From the NCBI GenBank assembly GCA_050084515.1, contig CM114274.1:434001-498000 (forward strand): DNA of 64,000 nt, in the 5' to 3' direction. This document shows positions 31,976 to 43,977 of the stretch, in pieces (positions within the stretch are counted from its first letter, which is position 1; the number at the start of each line of letters is the position of its first letter). A program made the translations under genes and the position numbers. The stretch is from Blasia pusilla (Eukaryota > Marchantiophyta > Marchantiopsida > Blasiales). The notes beneath the pieces are model-generated. The model was not told the origin of the DNA, made no database searches, and was given only the letters and a program-made list of their open reading frames with translations.

Positions 31976-32069
31976 AACCAAATAATGAATCTTATTATAA
32001 CATCCAACATTGTCGATGTCATTTTCTATAATTACATATAGTGCACTTAAACAAACTCTAGATTTTTGG

Positions 32070-32165
32070 TGTCGCGACCCTCATAACCAAATGAACACCG
32101 AACAGACGTCAAGCGAAACATCAAAATTTTAGTGTGCTCACGCTACGATGTCAATACGCATATTA
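32070..32165 (+). repeat. LTR family B fragment
   Basis: It begins TGTCGCGACCCTCATAACC and follows the family for about 95 bp before diverging, so it is a truncated 5' end of a family B LTR. Confidence 0.65.
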
Positions 32166-33399
32166 TCGGGCGCCCATTTTTAAGACCCAATTTGTAGCCC
32201 TCGTCACAGATGAGCTGGGCCCGCGTCGGGCTATCCTCATTCATTGCGTCGATCCCGGCCCACCCTAGGCCGTACGCAGGCTCGAGGGCCCGTGCCCTTG
32301 CCCTCCCCTAGTCCGTGGATGGGCTCCAAATCCCGAGCCGTAGCCCGCATGCGGGCCGCGAGCCTGCATCATAGCCCGCGTCGTAATTCGACGTCATCCT
32401 GTCAATAGGGAGCGGCCAAATGGCGGGCTTGGATTGGCCCGCCAAGCTTGCGTCCGGCCGGCCTTTGGTTCGCGTCTCACAAACCCCGCGGACACACATG
32501 GCGGGCTAGGATTGGTGGGGGCTAAATTCAAAATTTCCCGCATCCTCTTCTCCCCTCCTATCCCATTTTTGTGAGAAAACCCAAAAGCAAAGGGCCCACA
32601 AGTGGGCCCCAAAATGCTTATAAGAAAGGGATTAGGGGCTAATTAATTCCAAGTATCTTGATTTTCCATGTTTTCTCCTTTTCTTTATGAGATATTTTGG
32701 ATTAGGCTCCAAATTTCATTGGTGCCTTGAGAGCTAAGGGCTTCCAAGGTTACTAGGAATTTTGGGGAAATATGTTGGATGCCTTTGGGGGATATTTGGA
32801 TTTTGTTTGTAACCAACTTGGATATTTGCGCTCCTTGTTGTGTCCTAAACAAACTCTAATTGATTCCACATTAGGTAAGAGGTATCACTAAACTTGTTTG
32901 ATGATTTTGAGATTTCCGATTCACAAACTCGAGTTTTAGATTTGTATAATTGGTTCTTCTTAGCACATTGGGGATGTGGAGGTGGTCAAGGAAATACATA
33001 TAAACAAGCATATATTCCCTTTGAGTGGCCAACCCTAAACCAAGACCCCCGTTCCATCATTCATGCGCCTCTATATTTCTAAGCCATTTTTTAAGCATCT
33101 CACATCATTATCTTTTTGGTACATCCTTATTTCAACTCGTACATTTCTTTTGTTGGTTTTTTAAGAGATCTTCTTATCTTCTTCATCCGAGCAAAATTTC
33201 TAGTGGGGCTGGGTCATTGAGAGCAAGAGATAACCGAATCGAATCCAACGATAGTGCCAAGAGTAAATTCCAAGAATAAATTCAACATGGCAATAAGAGA
33301 GGCATGGTTAAACTGGTTTTGCCAACTAGCATTAGAGAAGAGACGATCCTACATTTTAAGGGGTATGGATTTTTTTGCATGGTTGCAAAAAAATGGGCA
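32166..33399. other. Unassigned, with a GC-rich block
   Basis: 32210-32520 is rich in 'cccgc' and 'gcgggc' words, partly as inverted repeats ('atggcgggct' at 32418 and 32500). No gene was recognised. The rest is AT-leaning and featureless. Confidence 0.4.
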
Positions 33400-33690
33400 A
33401 GTCTTTCCTTAGGACGGACATGGACGGACATGTCCACGGACATAGGTTCCAAGAGGTGGGACCCACACTTTTAATCCATGATGGAAGGCAAGTCAAGTAT
33501 GAGTGGAGCAATGAGGGAGGAGGGAGTGGAGGGGGAGGGAGGAAGGAAGGAAGAAACGGGGGAGTATGGAACACAAAGGCAAGTAAGGGGAAGGAGAAAG
33601 AAGGGAAGGTGGGGCCCATATGGACAAGTCCTTCCATAGGACGGACATAAGTCCACGGACATGGACATGGACAAGGACTTTTTCCATATG
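33395..33690. repeat. Two copies of a GGACGGACAT-type block
   Basis: 'Caagtc.ttcc.taggacggacat' occurs at about 33400 and again at about 33625. Each is followed by 'gtccacggacat' words that are nearly self-complementary. It may be the two ends of a small element; no boundary could be fixed. Confidence 0.45.
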
Positions 33691-34720
33691 ACACCTTGTT
33701 TCCATGACTACACCTTGGAATTGCAAAGATTTTCCAAGAGAGTTTCAAAGGCATTTAACTGGGAAATGGATGTCAGAGAGGCTTATAGGTTAAGTAAAAT
33801 TTGTGCCCAACAAGGTGTTCACCTCGAGAGAATGTATGTCGATCGCAAGACATATAAGAATAAGAAGTTGAATGTTGTAGAGATAGATCTCATAGAAAGA
33901 TTTAGTGTAGAGTTAAAAAATGCTCAACCATTTTTCAAGGGACGTAATACTTCCGTGGGACAGACATTGTTAGTTCCATGTGGAGTTACATGAATATTTG
34001 ACAAGAACGTAGAAGTAGGAGATGATCTTGAGGATATTGCGGGATCAGGTTTACAGGGAACTATGTACCATTGTAAAATAAACGAAACCCTTGGCTTTAG
34101 TGAAGATATGTACTATTGCATCAAGGTGTTTAAGGAATCATCTTGATCATTTTCAAGAAATTCGATGATGTGTGAGGAGATGTTTTCTACTATTTTACAT
34201 TGCGATGTTGTTCGCATGGTGGAAAGGTTGATTGAGGATCCACCGCATTGGATCTATCCATATTGAAATGGTGGGCTCCTTGAAAATTGGTAGCAAGCAT
34301 GCCATGCCTTGAAGAACGGCGGGGCTAGTTTAGGAGAGTTGGAAAATATCAGATGTCTCGTGATAGCATCAAATGTCATCCAACTTGTGTTTGGCCTTCT
34401 CTATACCATGGAGATTGTCAACAAGCGTGGCGTTTTTCATATCGCCCTTCATGCTAGGAAAATTTTCATCCATTTTTTATCCAACTCAAACCCATACATC
34501 GGGGTTGGAGATTGGGGAAATGCTGTGGGGGATGATGAGTGCTTAGAATCATCTCATAGATGGTGGCAGTATGAAAAAAAAATCATGTTGAGCACGTTGC
34601 ACCGGAGTTGAGAGCATGGCCTAAGAATCTTCCTTTAAGCATAGCCACTGAAATCTATGCCCTAGGAATATTTGTGAAGAGTTTGAACTATGTGACATAA
34701 AACCTCGCTGTTGGGGATAC
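33661..34720 (+). pseudogene. Possible decayed protein kinase-like gene
   Basis: After a conserved-looking N-terminal frame (VREAYRLSKICAQQGVHLER, 33661-33993), pieces read GTMYHCKINETLGFSEDMYY then CIKVF (like the VAIK strand), a later segment ending HIALHARKIFIHF (like HxDLHxxNxLxHF), and YIGVGDWG (in place of DFG). These are spread over frames with stops at 33991, 34146 and 34264. The order fits a divergent kinase fold, but the catalytic Asp is missing (HIALH). It is a weak call; the segment may belong to an unrecognised mobile element together with the frames to 36.96 kb. Confidence 0.35.
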
Positions 34721-35039
34721 CCAAATGAATGTGAGATTTACTTATTTAGAAAGGATTCAAAAATGGGCATTAGCTCGAGATCCTTATGATCACAAAAGTT
34801 AAGAGTATAGAGAAAATGCAAAAATATTAGGTGTAGATGATGTAGATTTGGGATTAAGCCCAATAATCACGATAGTGTGATTGTAAATCCGTTTGAGGAT
34901 TGTATATTTTTCATGAGAAATAGAAGACTTGATTGAAAAAGATGAATGCATGACTCTGAATGTTTGTAAATGATGAAGCTTGGTTGATCCATGGATGTAT
35001 TTTATATCATCGGGTCACTATTATTGGAATATTTTATAA

Positions 35040-35468
35040 ATGACCCTTTCCTTTTGTATTTTGGTAGTAGACAAGATGGAGTTCCCACCTCATGAAGACC
35101 GTAGTCCTTACAACAAAGAGGGCGACAAAATAGGGGAAGAACAACCCACACCAAAGAAGATGAACAAGAACAAGGTCTCACAATTCTTCACAGAAGATGA
35201 ATTGAAGGCGCACTTGGATAGCGCCATTGACCCACAAGTTCTGCAAACAGAGTTTAAGAAATCACGTTTAGAGATTAGAGAATTTGCAGGGAAAGTGGAA
35301 GAAAATGAGTGGAGAAAGGATTCGTCCTTATTTAATGGCCTTCCAAATTATGAAGACCTCCCTTTGAAGAAGAGGAAGTTAGTGAGCAGGGTATTTTTCC
35401 AGCTCAAAGTCGCGGAGTTCAAGAAGGACATGGAGGTTCAGTATGGTGATGTGGATGAGGGTCTTTGA
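35040..35468 (+). CDS. Hypothetical protein, unrecognised
   Basis: 142-residue frame, charged and Lys/Glu-rich (EDELKAHLDSAIDPQVLQTE, KKRKLVSRVFFQLKVAEFKK), with helix-like periodicity and a short hydrophobic start (MTLSFCILVVDKM) that is probably not native. The composition looks coding, but no family was recognised. It may be an exon of a broken gene with the frames at 35553 and 36425. Confidence 0.3.
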   Translation: MTLSFCILVVDKMEFPPHEDRSPYNKEGDKIGEEQPTPKKMNKNKVSQFFTEDELKAHLDSAIDPQVLQTEFKKSRLEIREFAGKVEENEWRKDSSLFNGLPNYEDLPLKKRKLVSRVFFQLKVAEFKKDMEVQYGDVDEGL

Positions 35469-35552
35469 TAAGAGACCGAGAGTTGAAGATAGAATAACCC
35501 CACCACCACAATAAAAAAAACCAAGAGTGGGAGCTTCATCACCACGAGCATC

Positions 35553-35945
35553 ATGTGGCCAGGTGGACTGTCAAGAAGCCTTAGAGGCATACTATCTTCC
35601 TTGGATGGACACATAACAAATCGGCCTACCAAAGAAGAGATACATGATGAGAGTGAAGATGAAGGGCGAGTGCAGATGGGGATGGAGGATAGACCAGATG
35701 TTTTGAATGACCTCAATGTAGGTCATAAGATGAGCTTTGATGGGCCCATAGAGAGTTTTGATTGCCCTGTACATAGCGGTGTTGTTCCCAAAATCTTTCG
35801 TGGGGGGAGTGCTCCAGATAATGGCGAGATTATATCTCATCTATCACACTTGGAGAGTTTAATAAAAAATTCCCAACACACTTTTGATTTGGAAGCGAAA
35901 TTCAACATTTTGACAGACTTAAGAGAGAGATGGAGAGGATTGTGA
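35553..35945 (+). CDS. Hypothetical protein, unrecognised
   Basis: 130-residue acidic frame (EEIHDESEDEGRVQMGMEDR, SHLESLIKNSQHTFDLEAKF). It lies 85 bp after the previous frame in the same direction. No domain was recognised. It is likely a fragment. Confidence 0.25.
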   Translation: MWPGGLSRSLRGILSSLDGHITNRPTKEEIHDESEDEGRVQMGMEDRPDVLNDLNVGHKMSFDGPIESFDCPVHSGVVPKIFRGGSAPDNGEIISHLSHLESLIKNSQHTFDLEAKFNILTDLRERWRGL

Positions 35946-36424
35946 ATGATTCCATTTCCAGAGATGACCTCCATAGAAGACAAAGAGTTGTAATGGTTGA
36001 CCAGACAGAGTAGTGGAGGAGGGCATATCATTACATCATGGCAAGACGATAGGATGGATAAATTTCCGCGATGAAGAGCAAGGGGTAACGTGGGAGAACT
36101 CAACCTTGAGACAACTCTACTTGAGGGTTGTCTCGTGAAGGAGGTTGATATGATCTTATTTCAACCTATCGATTAGTTGTGGCCTCCTGCTGTACGCGCA
36201 GCATGGGACAATGTTGTGGATCCAAATGTTGTCAACTATGTTTCTTAGATGTTGGCCCCTACACCTCATAATCCTTGAGTTATAGCCAAACAACTTGCCC
36301 AAATCATGATCTACTTCAACCGGAGAAGGTTGCTACGTAACAGGCATAAGTAAAGCTTGTTATTGGCATCCATATTGTCTTCAAAAGGCCATGCTACTAT
36401 CTCACAAGTGTCTAACTTGTAGAC

Positions 36425-36955
36425 ATGCTTGGTCAGGAAGACTCTATCACCTTTTTGGCATATTTCCGCGCTCTTGATAGCAATGCACCACCTATGTATC
36501 GCAAGCAAATTCAAGAGCAAGAAAATTTCACTTTCAGTTTGGGACATCGTAGGCCCCGATCCAACTACAACCTTGAAGTGAACATAGATTGGGTGGTTCA
36601 CGCAGAAATTCCAGGTAAGGAAAGGAATGATCAGGCAATGCAAGCGTGGCTGGTCTACTTCATTGCCATGTACGATCAATGAAACCTTATTCACGGACCT
36701 GAGCAAAGAAGAAGTTTTATGTCTCTCCAAAATCGAGAAGCAGAAAAATTCTTCTTTGCTTAGGAGTTGAATCCACATGAAGTTCAAGACGCCCTCAACA
36801 CAACTCGACAACTTATGCTAAACCATCATCAAAATCCATGGGTGGATGACCTTGTCTTGAGGAGACTCGAATTGATCTTGCCACATTTCTTATGGCAAGA
36901 TATTCCTCAAAGAATGGGAGGGGGATATCCTCGAACATACCATTACTCTCATTGA
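36425..36955 (+). pseudogene. Hypothetical fragment, unrecognised
   Basis: The frames 36425-36682 and 36767-36955 read as amphipathic, coding-like sequence (TFLAYFRALDSNAPPMYRKQ; HEVQDALNTTRQLMLNHHQN; VLRRLELILPHFLWQDIPQ) separated by stops at 36682 and 36764. It could be one decayed protein. The family is unknown. Confidence 0.3.
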
Positions 36956-36999
36956 ATGCAGGAGAACTCTTTTGATTCTTCAAGAGAGAGTGGGAGATG

Positions 37000-38920
37000 T
37001 TTCCAACACAGCCATAAGAAAGTGAAGCCAATGTTGAGTTGGAGAGAGGACGCGCATTACTAGAACTAGGGAAAGATAAGGAAGAGTTGGTGAGACATCT
37101 GCACTGGTGTTACACATATATGATGATGAATCAGATTAGATAGAATGAGTTCATATTTATATCTTTGTAATGTACATATGTATGAGGTTCCTCTCTCTAG
37201 ATATTTTGTGGGATACCACTCATTTGTTGAAAATAATTTTTCAAAACATTTGACTTAGGAGACTTGTGAATGTGAGCCAATTATGAATGTTGCCCATGAA
37301 GTGAGCTCATAAAATGGATCAAAGTTTCCTCTAGGGTCATAAGTCCATGGGTAAGGTCGAAGGTACGATGATTGAAAGGTTTTTTATAATAGAAATTTAA
37401 TTATTGTATTTATTATATTTAAAAAATACATATTTTCAAACATTTTTTACTTATACTTGATATAAAGAGATCTGATTAATTATTTTAAAAAATAATGAAT
37501 ATCCAAGAAGTCTATTTTGAAAATTTTCCCAATGAGCCTATATTAGAGTGAAAACTAGAACAAGTAGAATGATTTAATCATTACAATATTAAAAATGACT
37601 TGAAATTTGTGAATAAAAAAATCTTTTTCATATTTTATAAATCTATATTATAGTTGGAGACCCTATATGTGTAATTGGAGAAACTAGTATGTTGCCCGTG
37701 CGATGCACGCGTGACATGGTTTTCTCAATAGAAGAGCCTTAAAAAATAGGTGTCAATAATAGTTTTTTATTATTATTTGATTTAAATTTCCCACTTTTTA
37801 AAATCTTAAAAAATTAGGAAATTTTACCTTTGAATAATACCCATCTCCCCTAAATGATTTCACTCCTCCCTAAAAGTTCCAAGAATACATATTCTTCCCC
37901 TTCCACTTTTCCCGCCAAAATAATAACCCTCTTCCCTCTTCACTAAAAAAATTTTAATTGACGAAAAAATTTTCTTTTTCCGTTAAAATTAAATTTTTGG
38001 GCTAAAATATGACATGTGAATTAATAAACTATTAAAAAAAATCACGTGATTCATTTCAAATTTTAATAATAAATTTTGTTTTCTAGAATATTAGAAGAGT
38101 AATAACATTTCACTCTTATGAGTAATTAAAATCCTCCATTCAAATTTAAATGATATCCCAATCCCTTAAGTAATTTTACCCTTCCCTAAAATTTAAACAA
38201 AATCTCCTCCTTCTCCATTAAAAATTATTTTCCCTTTCCATCAAATATGAATTAAGATCAAAATTCTAATTTTTTTCAATTTATCATAATTATTCTAGTT
38301 TATTATTACTAGTGATCCTTTTGCCCATGCCATGCATCGAGTAAGATGATTGGGAATGAAAGACTTCCATATGAAGGAAGATAACGTGAAATTACTAGAA
38401 ACATGGTGAATAAAGTTTCATTTTTTAATAGAATTCTGTCAAATACATCTAATTTTCATATTATTTCCTTTATGGATTGTGGAAAATACTTTATCCCTTT
38501 TCCAATCCCCGTCTTTCATTAAGTAAAAGGAAATCACTTTTTTGATGAATTTTTTCCCAAAAGATGTATTAAATCTTTCTCTCAATCTAACTTGAAAATT
38601 AGAAAATTATACAAATAATATGTCGTCCATTATTTTGAAGAATAATTCTTATCCCATTAGTATCTTGTATTATCCTTTTCATTTTCCCCCCAAAAGGAAA
38701 ATTATTTTTCCTTCAAAATTGAACTTTAAATTAATTTTTCTTGTTAACATAAACCTTGAAATTTTCTAATTTTTCAAATAAAAAAAGATAATAAAAAGAA
38801 AAGAGACTCTAGAAGATTTCTTGTGGAAAGATGTTTGAATTTGAGGTGATTATGATTAATTAAATCTTATATAAAATTTAAATAAGTAAAAATGACATAA
38901 TAATTAAAACCTTACCCATT
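37000..38920. other. AT-rich stretch with two similar motifs
   Basis: No gene. 'Ctagtatgttgcccgtgcga' at about 37685 resembles 'ctagtgatccttttgcccatgcc' at about 38308. Words like the first are common at ends of short plant repeats, so a small non-autonomous element may lie between, but no terminal repeat or target duplication was confirmed. Confidence 0.35.
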
Positions 38921-38924
38921 CATA

Positions 38925-39810
38925 ATAACTTAGCACACATGATCATCAAGATGCATGTAGCTCTCTTGCAAAGTTTCAAGAAAAATGGAGTTATGACCAA
39001 AAGCATTAAAAATGTTAACTCATTTTTGAAACTCGTGCCATTAAACCTTTAATGAAAAGAAAGTCTTCTTGTTTTCTATCTTCTCCAACTATTTCATCTT
39101 GAGATACAATTTTGTCCACATGATCCCCAAGGTGCATGTAGCACTCTTGCAAAGTTTCAACAAAATTTGAGTTGTGACCAAAATCTGGAAAATTTCTAAC
39201 TCTTTTTTTAAACCTCCAATTGAAAGAAGGTCTTTGGCCCCGCGCCATTAAACCTTCTATCAAAATAGAGTCTTTTCATTTTTCACCTTGTCCAAATATC
39301 TCATCTTGAGCTGCAATTTGGTACACATGATCCCCAAGGTGCATGTAGCACTATTGCAATGTTTCAAGCAAAATGGAGTTGTGACCAAAAGCTCACAATT
39401 TGCTAACTTATTTTTGGACTAGTGCCATTAAACCTTCAATGAAAAGAAGATATTTCCATTTTTCACCTTTCCCCACTATCTCATATTGAGCTGAAATTTG
39501 TTATACATGATTTCCAAGGTGCATGTAACTCTCTTGCAAAGTTTCAAGAAAAATGGAGTTGTGAACAAAAGCTAACAAATTACTAACAAATTTTTTAAAC
39601 CCGCGCCCTTCAACCTTCAATGAAAAGAAGGTCTTTTCATTTTTCATCTTGTCCAAGTATCTCATCTAGATCTGAAATTTGGTACACATGATTCCCAGGG
39701 TGCATGTAGCTCTCTTGCAAAGTTTTAAGCAAAGTGAAGTTGTGACCAAAAGCTCAAAATTTGGTAACACATTTTGGAACCTGCACCATAAAACCTTTTA
39801 TAAAAAAAAG
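38925..39810. repeat. Tandem array of about 180-bp units
   Basis: Five diverged units are marked by 'gtgcatgtagctctcttgcaa' at about 38950, 39131, 39340, 39519 and 39700, giving spacings of about 181, 209, 179 and 181 bp. Each unit also has 'atggagttgtgaccaaaa' and 'gccattaaaccttcaatgaaaa'. The unit size is like that of plant satellites. It abuts the copia LTR. Confidence 0.85.
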
Positions 39811-39829
39811 ATAAACTTCAATAAAAATG

Positions 39830-40153
39830 CATGATGGAAAACCTGTGGAAAAGTGCTAAAGAAGCATAACCGGTGGAAAACGGCTCTCACACTCACACAA
39901 CACCATGGAGAACAAAATTTTCAATGAGAGAATGAGTGGAGGCTGGTCCCCTTCTCAATTATATAGGGTATGTACAAGCAATCCTAACCATAACCTTAAC
40001 CATAGTCTCGAGTTAGACTGATTATGATTAACTAACCCTAGTTAAGATAATCGCGCTTAACTGACTAATCAAGATTAAGCTTCCCTACTTCGTGTGTACC
40101 AAATGTTGCAGTTCAGGTGTCTCATGAGCTTGATTGTAACTCAATCTTCAATA
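39830..40153 (-). repeat. 3' LTR of the copia element
   Basis: It starts TATTGAAGATTGAG (expected TG) directly after the polypurine tract. On the minus strand it contains a TATA-like TATATAATT at about 39964, and runs to the edge of the tandem array. The left boundary is approximate. No matching 5' LTR is present. Confidence 0.6.
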
Positions 40154-40164
40154 CTCCCCCTCAA
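40154..40164 (-). promoter_or_regulatory. Copia polypurine tract
   Basis: TTGAGGGGGAG on the minus strand between the RNase H end and the LTR, a typical plant copia plus-strand primer site. Confidence 0.75.
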
Positions 40165-40224
40165 GCTCATATCGATATCTCTAACGCCCAAATCATTTCT
40201 AAACATCTCAAACTTATTTCTAGA

Positions 40225-40593
40225 CTATGACTTTGTAAAGATGTCAACAATTTGCTGATCTGTACCTATATACACAAGATCAATTTCTCCTGCCAGCACT
40301 TTCTCTCTAATAAAATGATAGTGCACCTCAGTATGCTTTGTACGAGCATGAAACACATGGTTATTAGCAAGCTTGATGCTACTAATATTGTCTACATATA
40401 TTATACTAGGTCCTAAGTTACTAACACCAATCTCAACAAGTAATCGATGAAGCCACACCGCCTCACATGCTGCATTGGTTGCTCCTCTGTACTCAACCTC
40501 TGTTGAAGATAAAGCAACTATAGGTTGCTTCTTTGAAGCCCACTTATAGTTGCGCTTCCCAAAGTAAATGAATAACCAGATGTGGAGTGTCAA
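40225..40593 (-). pseudogene. Copia RNase H
   Basis: The frame reads KQPIVALSSTEVEYRGATNA, EAVWLHRLL, FHARTKHTEVHYHFIREKV and ends IVDIFTKS, the classic copia RNase H end. It degrades the RNA strand during reverse transcription. The domain is complete in itself but is separated by a stop from the frame upstream. Confidence 0.85.
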
Positions 40594-41600
40594 TCAGACA
40601 CGCTTCTTGTCCAATCAGCATCTGTGAATCCTTGTAATTGAAAACTCGGAGAAGGTTCAAATTGAAGCCTAAATTGAATAGAGAATTTCACATACCGCAT
40701 AATCCTCCTCACAGCATCAAGGTGAGGTTTTCGAGATGCTTGCATAAATTGGCTCACTAGGCCAACAATATAGCTCAAATCTGGTATGGTTATAGTTAGA
40801 TAGATAAAACTTCCAACCATGCTCCTGTACATATTAGAATCTACAAGCAACTCTCCTTCATCCACTCTTATCTTCACACTCTAGTCCAACGGTGTAAAGA
40901 TTGGCTTACAAGCCATCATACTATATTTTGAAAGCATATGAAGAACATATTGTCGTTGTAGTAACCACATGCTCTCTCCAACCTTGATAAACTCAATACC
41001 AAGGAAGTACTTGAGTTCTCCCAAGTCTTTCATATCAAATTCTGCTTGTAACTTAAGCTTGACTTGTTGTACCATTTCTTCAGTACTCCCAGTAATCAGG
41101 AGATGGTCAACATATAACACAATGAGAACCATATGATCTTGTCCTCTCAAGACATATAACGAGGAGTCAGAATCACATACCCTAAAACCCAACTCTTGTA
41201 GGACGTATGTAATCTTGCCATACCAAGCTCTTGGAGCTTGTTTTAGCCCGTATAGAGCTTTGTTCAACCTGCATACGCGAAATGGAAACTTGGGATGCTC
41301 GTATCTAGGTGGTTGAGTCATATATACCTCCTCGTATTGATCTCCATTCAAGAAGGCATTCTTGACGTCCATGTGATATAATCTCCACTTCTTACTTACT
41401 GCAATTGCAATTGCAACCACTGTTATTGTAATCTCCATCTTTGCAAGAGGGCTAAATATTTCCTCAAAATCGATGCCATATTGTTGTGCATAGCCCTTAG
41501 CCACCAATCTTTCTTTGTATCTGTTAATTGTACCATCTTGATTGCGTTTGATTTTGTAAACCCATTTGCAACCAATGGTTTCCTTAGCGGAAGGTATATC
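40590..41600 (-). pseudogene. Copia reverse transcriptase
   Basis: The frame 41507-40881 has [55 protein letters not shown] and [10 protein letters not shown], then [16 protein letters not shown]. The active-site YVDD is YVDH here, which should abolish activity. A continuation with MYRSMVGSFIYLTITIPDLS lies at 40877-40590 after a stop. Confidence 0.85.
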
Positions 41601-41609
41601 AACGAGCTC

Positions 41610-42923
41610 CTATGTCTGTTGATGTCTTAATGCAGAAAGCTCTTCCTCTATAGCTTCAATCCATTCAGCTTCTTCAAAACAAATCGGCTCCTGTTCTGTA
41701 AGGGTAGTCATGATATATGCATGATGTGTCGCAAGGAAACCTTCATTTATGAATCTATGAACTGGATGTGTAACTCTACTTGATCTACGAAGTTGTTGTT
41801 CAGAGGTAGATGCCTCTGACACCTAACTCGAGCTCTGACTAGTGTCAAAAAATTGAATACGTACTTTTCCCGTCCATGGACTCACAGATTTAAGTGCTGA
41901 ATCTATGACCTCTCCTAATCTTACACTAGTACTTGGGGAAGTTGAAGACAATGTCTGTTGGTTTACAGTCATATTCTCCCCCTCAACACATGAGTTTAGA
42001 GGTGGAATAGGCTCAGATGGAGCATACCATGACTTTAGCTCATCAAAGACAACATCGCGACTAATAACTACATTCCATGCCTAGAGGATGGAATGTAGCA
42101 CTTATACCCATTAGTTCCATCAGCATAGCCAATGAAGATACATCTTTTAGATTTGGGGTCTAATTTCTGACCTCTCTCGGAAGGAAATGAGCATAACAAA
42201 TAGAGCTAAACACTTTCAAGAAGGAAAAATCAGGTTTACTTCCTGTGAAGACTTGGAATGGAGTTTTATCATGAACTCATCTTTGTTGGAGTTTGGTTGA
42301 TTAAGAAGGCGCACATACTCTGACCCTCTCGCCCAATACACCTTAGGCATGTTCTTCTCATTCAGCATAGCTCGTGTCGCTTCAATAAAATATATTTTCT
42401 TCCTTTCAACCACTCCATTTTGTTGTGGAGTGTAGCGGAAAATCACTTGGCGTTTGATGCCATTCTGACGTAAATAGTGATCAAACTCTGTTGAAAGATA
42501 CTCTCATCCTCCATCATAGCGCAATTTCAGAATGTGTTCTCCAATTTGCTAGAATTCTGAATGTTTGGAACACTGAGAATACCTCTGACTTGGCTTTCAA
42601 AAAGTATACCCATATATACCTAGAGAAGTCATCAATAAATGAAACAAAGTATTGACAACCACACTATGTTGTGATGTTGTCCATACATCACTGTGGATCA
42701 ACTCCAATATCGTGGATGCTCTTCTACCTTGCTTTGGAAAAGGAAATCTAGCTTGTTTTCCAAATTGGCAAGCAGGACATACCTCTAACGTAGCGGGACT
42801 CGCTAATTTAGGGAGTCCTATTATTATATTAGATGATGAAAGACTCTGTAATCTTTGAAGATTCATATGTCCAATTTTTATGCCACACATTTGGATCTGT
42901 GACTTATTGGCCGGTTTGACCAT
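41610..42923 (-). pseudogene. Copia integrase and linker
   Basis: The zinc part reads IGHMNLQRLQSL and VCPACQFGKQARFPF (GAG_pre-integrase). ELIHSDVW gives the first Asp of the core, and YTPQQNGVVERKK gives the Glu. The middle is broken by frameshifts near 42490-42600. The frame 41822-41610 (RRSSRVTHPVHRFINEGFLA, EAEWIEAIEEELSALR) is the linker to RT. Confidence 0.8.
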
Positions 42924-42984
42924 ATATTGCTGTTTGAATCTCTAGCATAGAAACATCTAATTTGAAAAATTTTCCCGATCTAGT

Positions 42985-43933
42985 TCATTTGACTATCATA
43001 GTTTGATCATCTTTTATTTCAATGAAACAACCATATACGTTAAACTTCATTTGATAATCGTGTTCTACTATTTGTCCTACAGAGATCACGTTTCTTGCAA
43101 TGGTAGGAACATAGAGAATATTTCCAAGAGCATAAAGACCATCTGATGCTATTGGAACTTTATCGGTATGCGTGATATGATGTTGAGTGTCATCTCCTGT
43201 GAGCACAATTACAAGATCTTTCATTGGCTCCAAACTACTAAACCATTTAGCTTATGAGGTCATGTGATTTGATGCACCAGAGTCAATGTACCAATTTGCT
43301 GTCGAGTCTTTCTTGACCATTGCTCCCACGTGATGAGTCATGACCAAGAGATGCTCCGTTTGTGAATTTTTTTGTTCTTGGTATTGCTCTTGGTGTTGTT
43401 TCTCCACATAGTTTTGTTGCAATAAGACTCATATTCTTATATCTGCCTTCTTCTTGAAGCAAAACTTTGCATAGTGACCCTTTATCCCACAGTAATTGCA
43501 AGATCCAGGGACCCTCTGTTGCTGACCTCCACCCCAACGATTTCCATCATCACCACCTTGTGATTGTGTCTGGTACTGGTTCGTAGTTGATTGAGTGACG
43601 TTATATTGAGTGCCTCTTCCTTCATATGATTGATATCCACCACAACCACGAAAGCTTCTGCCACAACCTCTGCCTATGTTTGATCCATAACCTGCAAATA
43701 GCGCACTGTGTTGTAGACTAGACGAGCTACCGCTGCCTACTAGGCGCATCTCTTTCACTGATTAACAGTGAGACTAACTCTTGAAAGGTTGGATACTTCT
43801 CTCTCACGGAGATAGAGGTCTCAAAGGACTTGTAATCCTTTGGAATGCCTTGAAGAGTGAACAATATCAAATCATCATCTTCTGCTATCACTCCAATGCT
43901 ATTCAACTGATAAAAAATATGTCTGATACTCAA
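42985..43933 (-). pseudogene. Copia gag and protease
   Basis: The frame 43933-43727 is the end of a UBN2-type gag domain (LILFTLQGIPKDYKSFETSI, FQELVSLLISER). 43758-43429 is Gly/Gln-rich and ends with the zinc knuckle CNYCGIKGHYAKFC. The protease signature would lie near 43290 (DSKLVH, followed by SGASNH-like sequence in another frame). The gag N-terminus, leader and 5' LTR are missing at about 43950, next to a family B LTR. Confidence 0.75.
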
Positions 43934-43977
43934 AATCTAATCATTGATGCTCTGAGATCATTTCCTCACTTCGTTCA

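Noticed and set aside
33375-33754. Pro/Ser-rich and Gly-rich frames on both strands
   Set aside because: Driven by a GGA-rich purine tract. No domain, and frames are open on both strands for compositional reasons.
43949-43960. Primer-binding site showing that the family B LTR at 43978-44974 belongs to the copia element
   Set aside because: The copia 3' LTR at 39830-40153 is a different sequence, and the leader and gag start are missing, so the TGATCTCAGAGC match may be chance.
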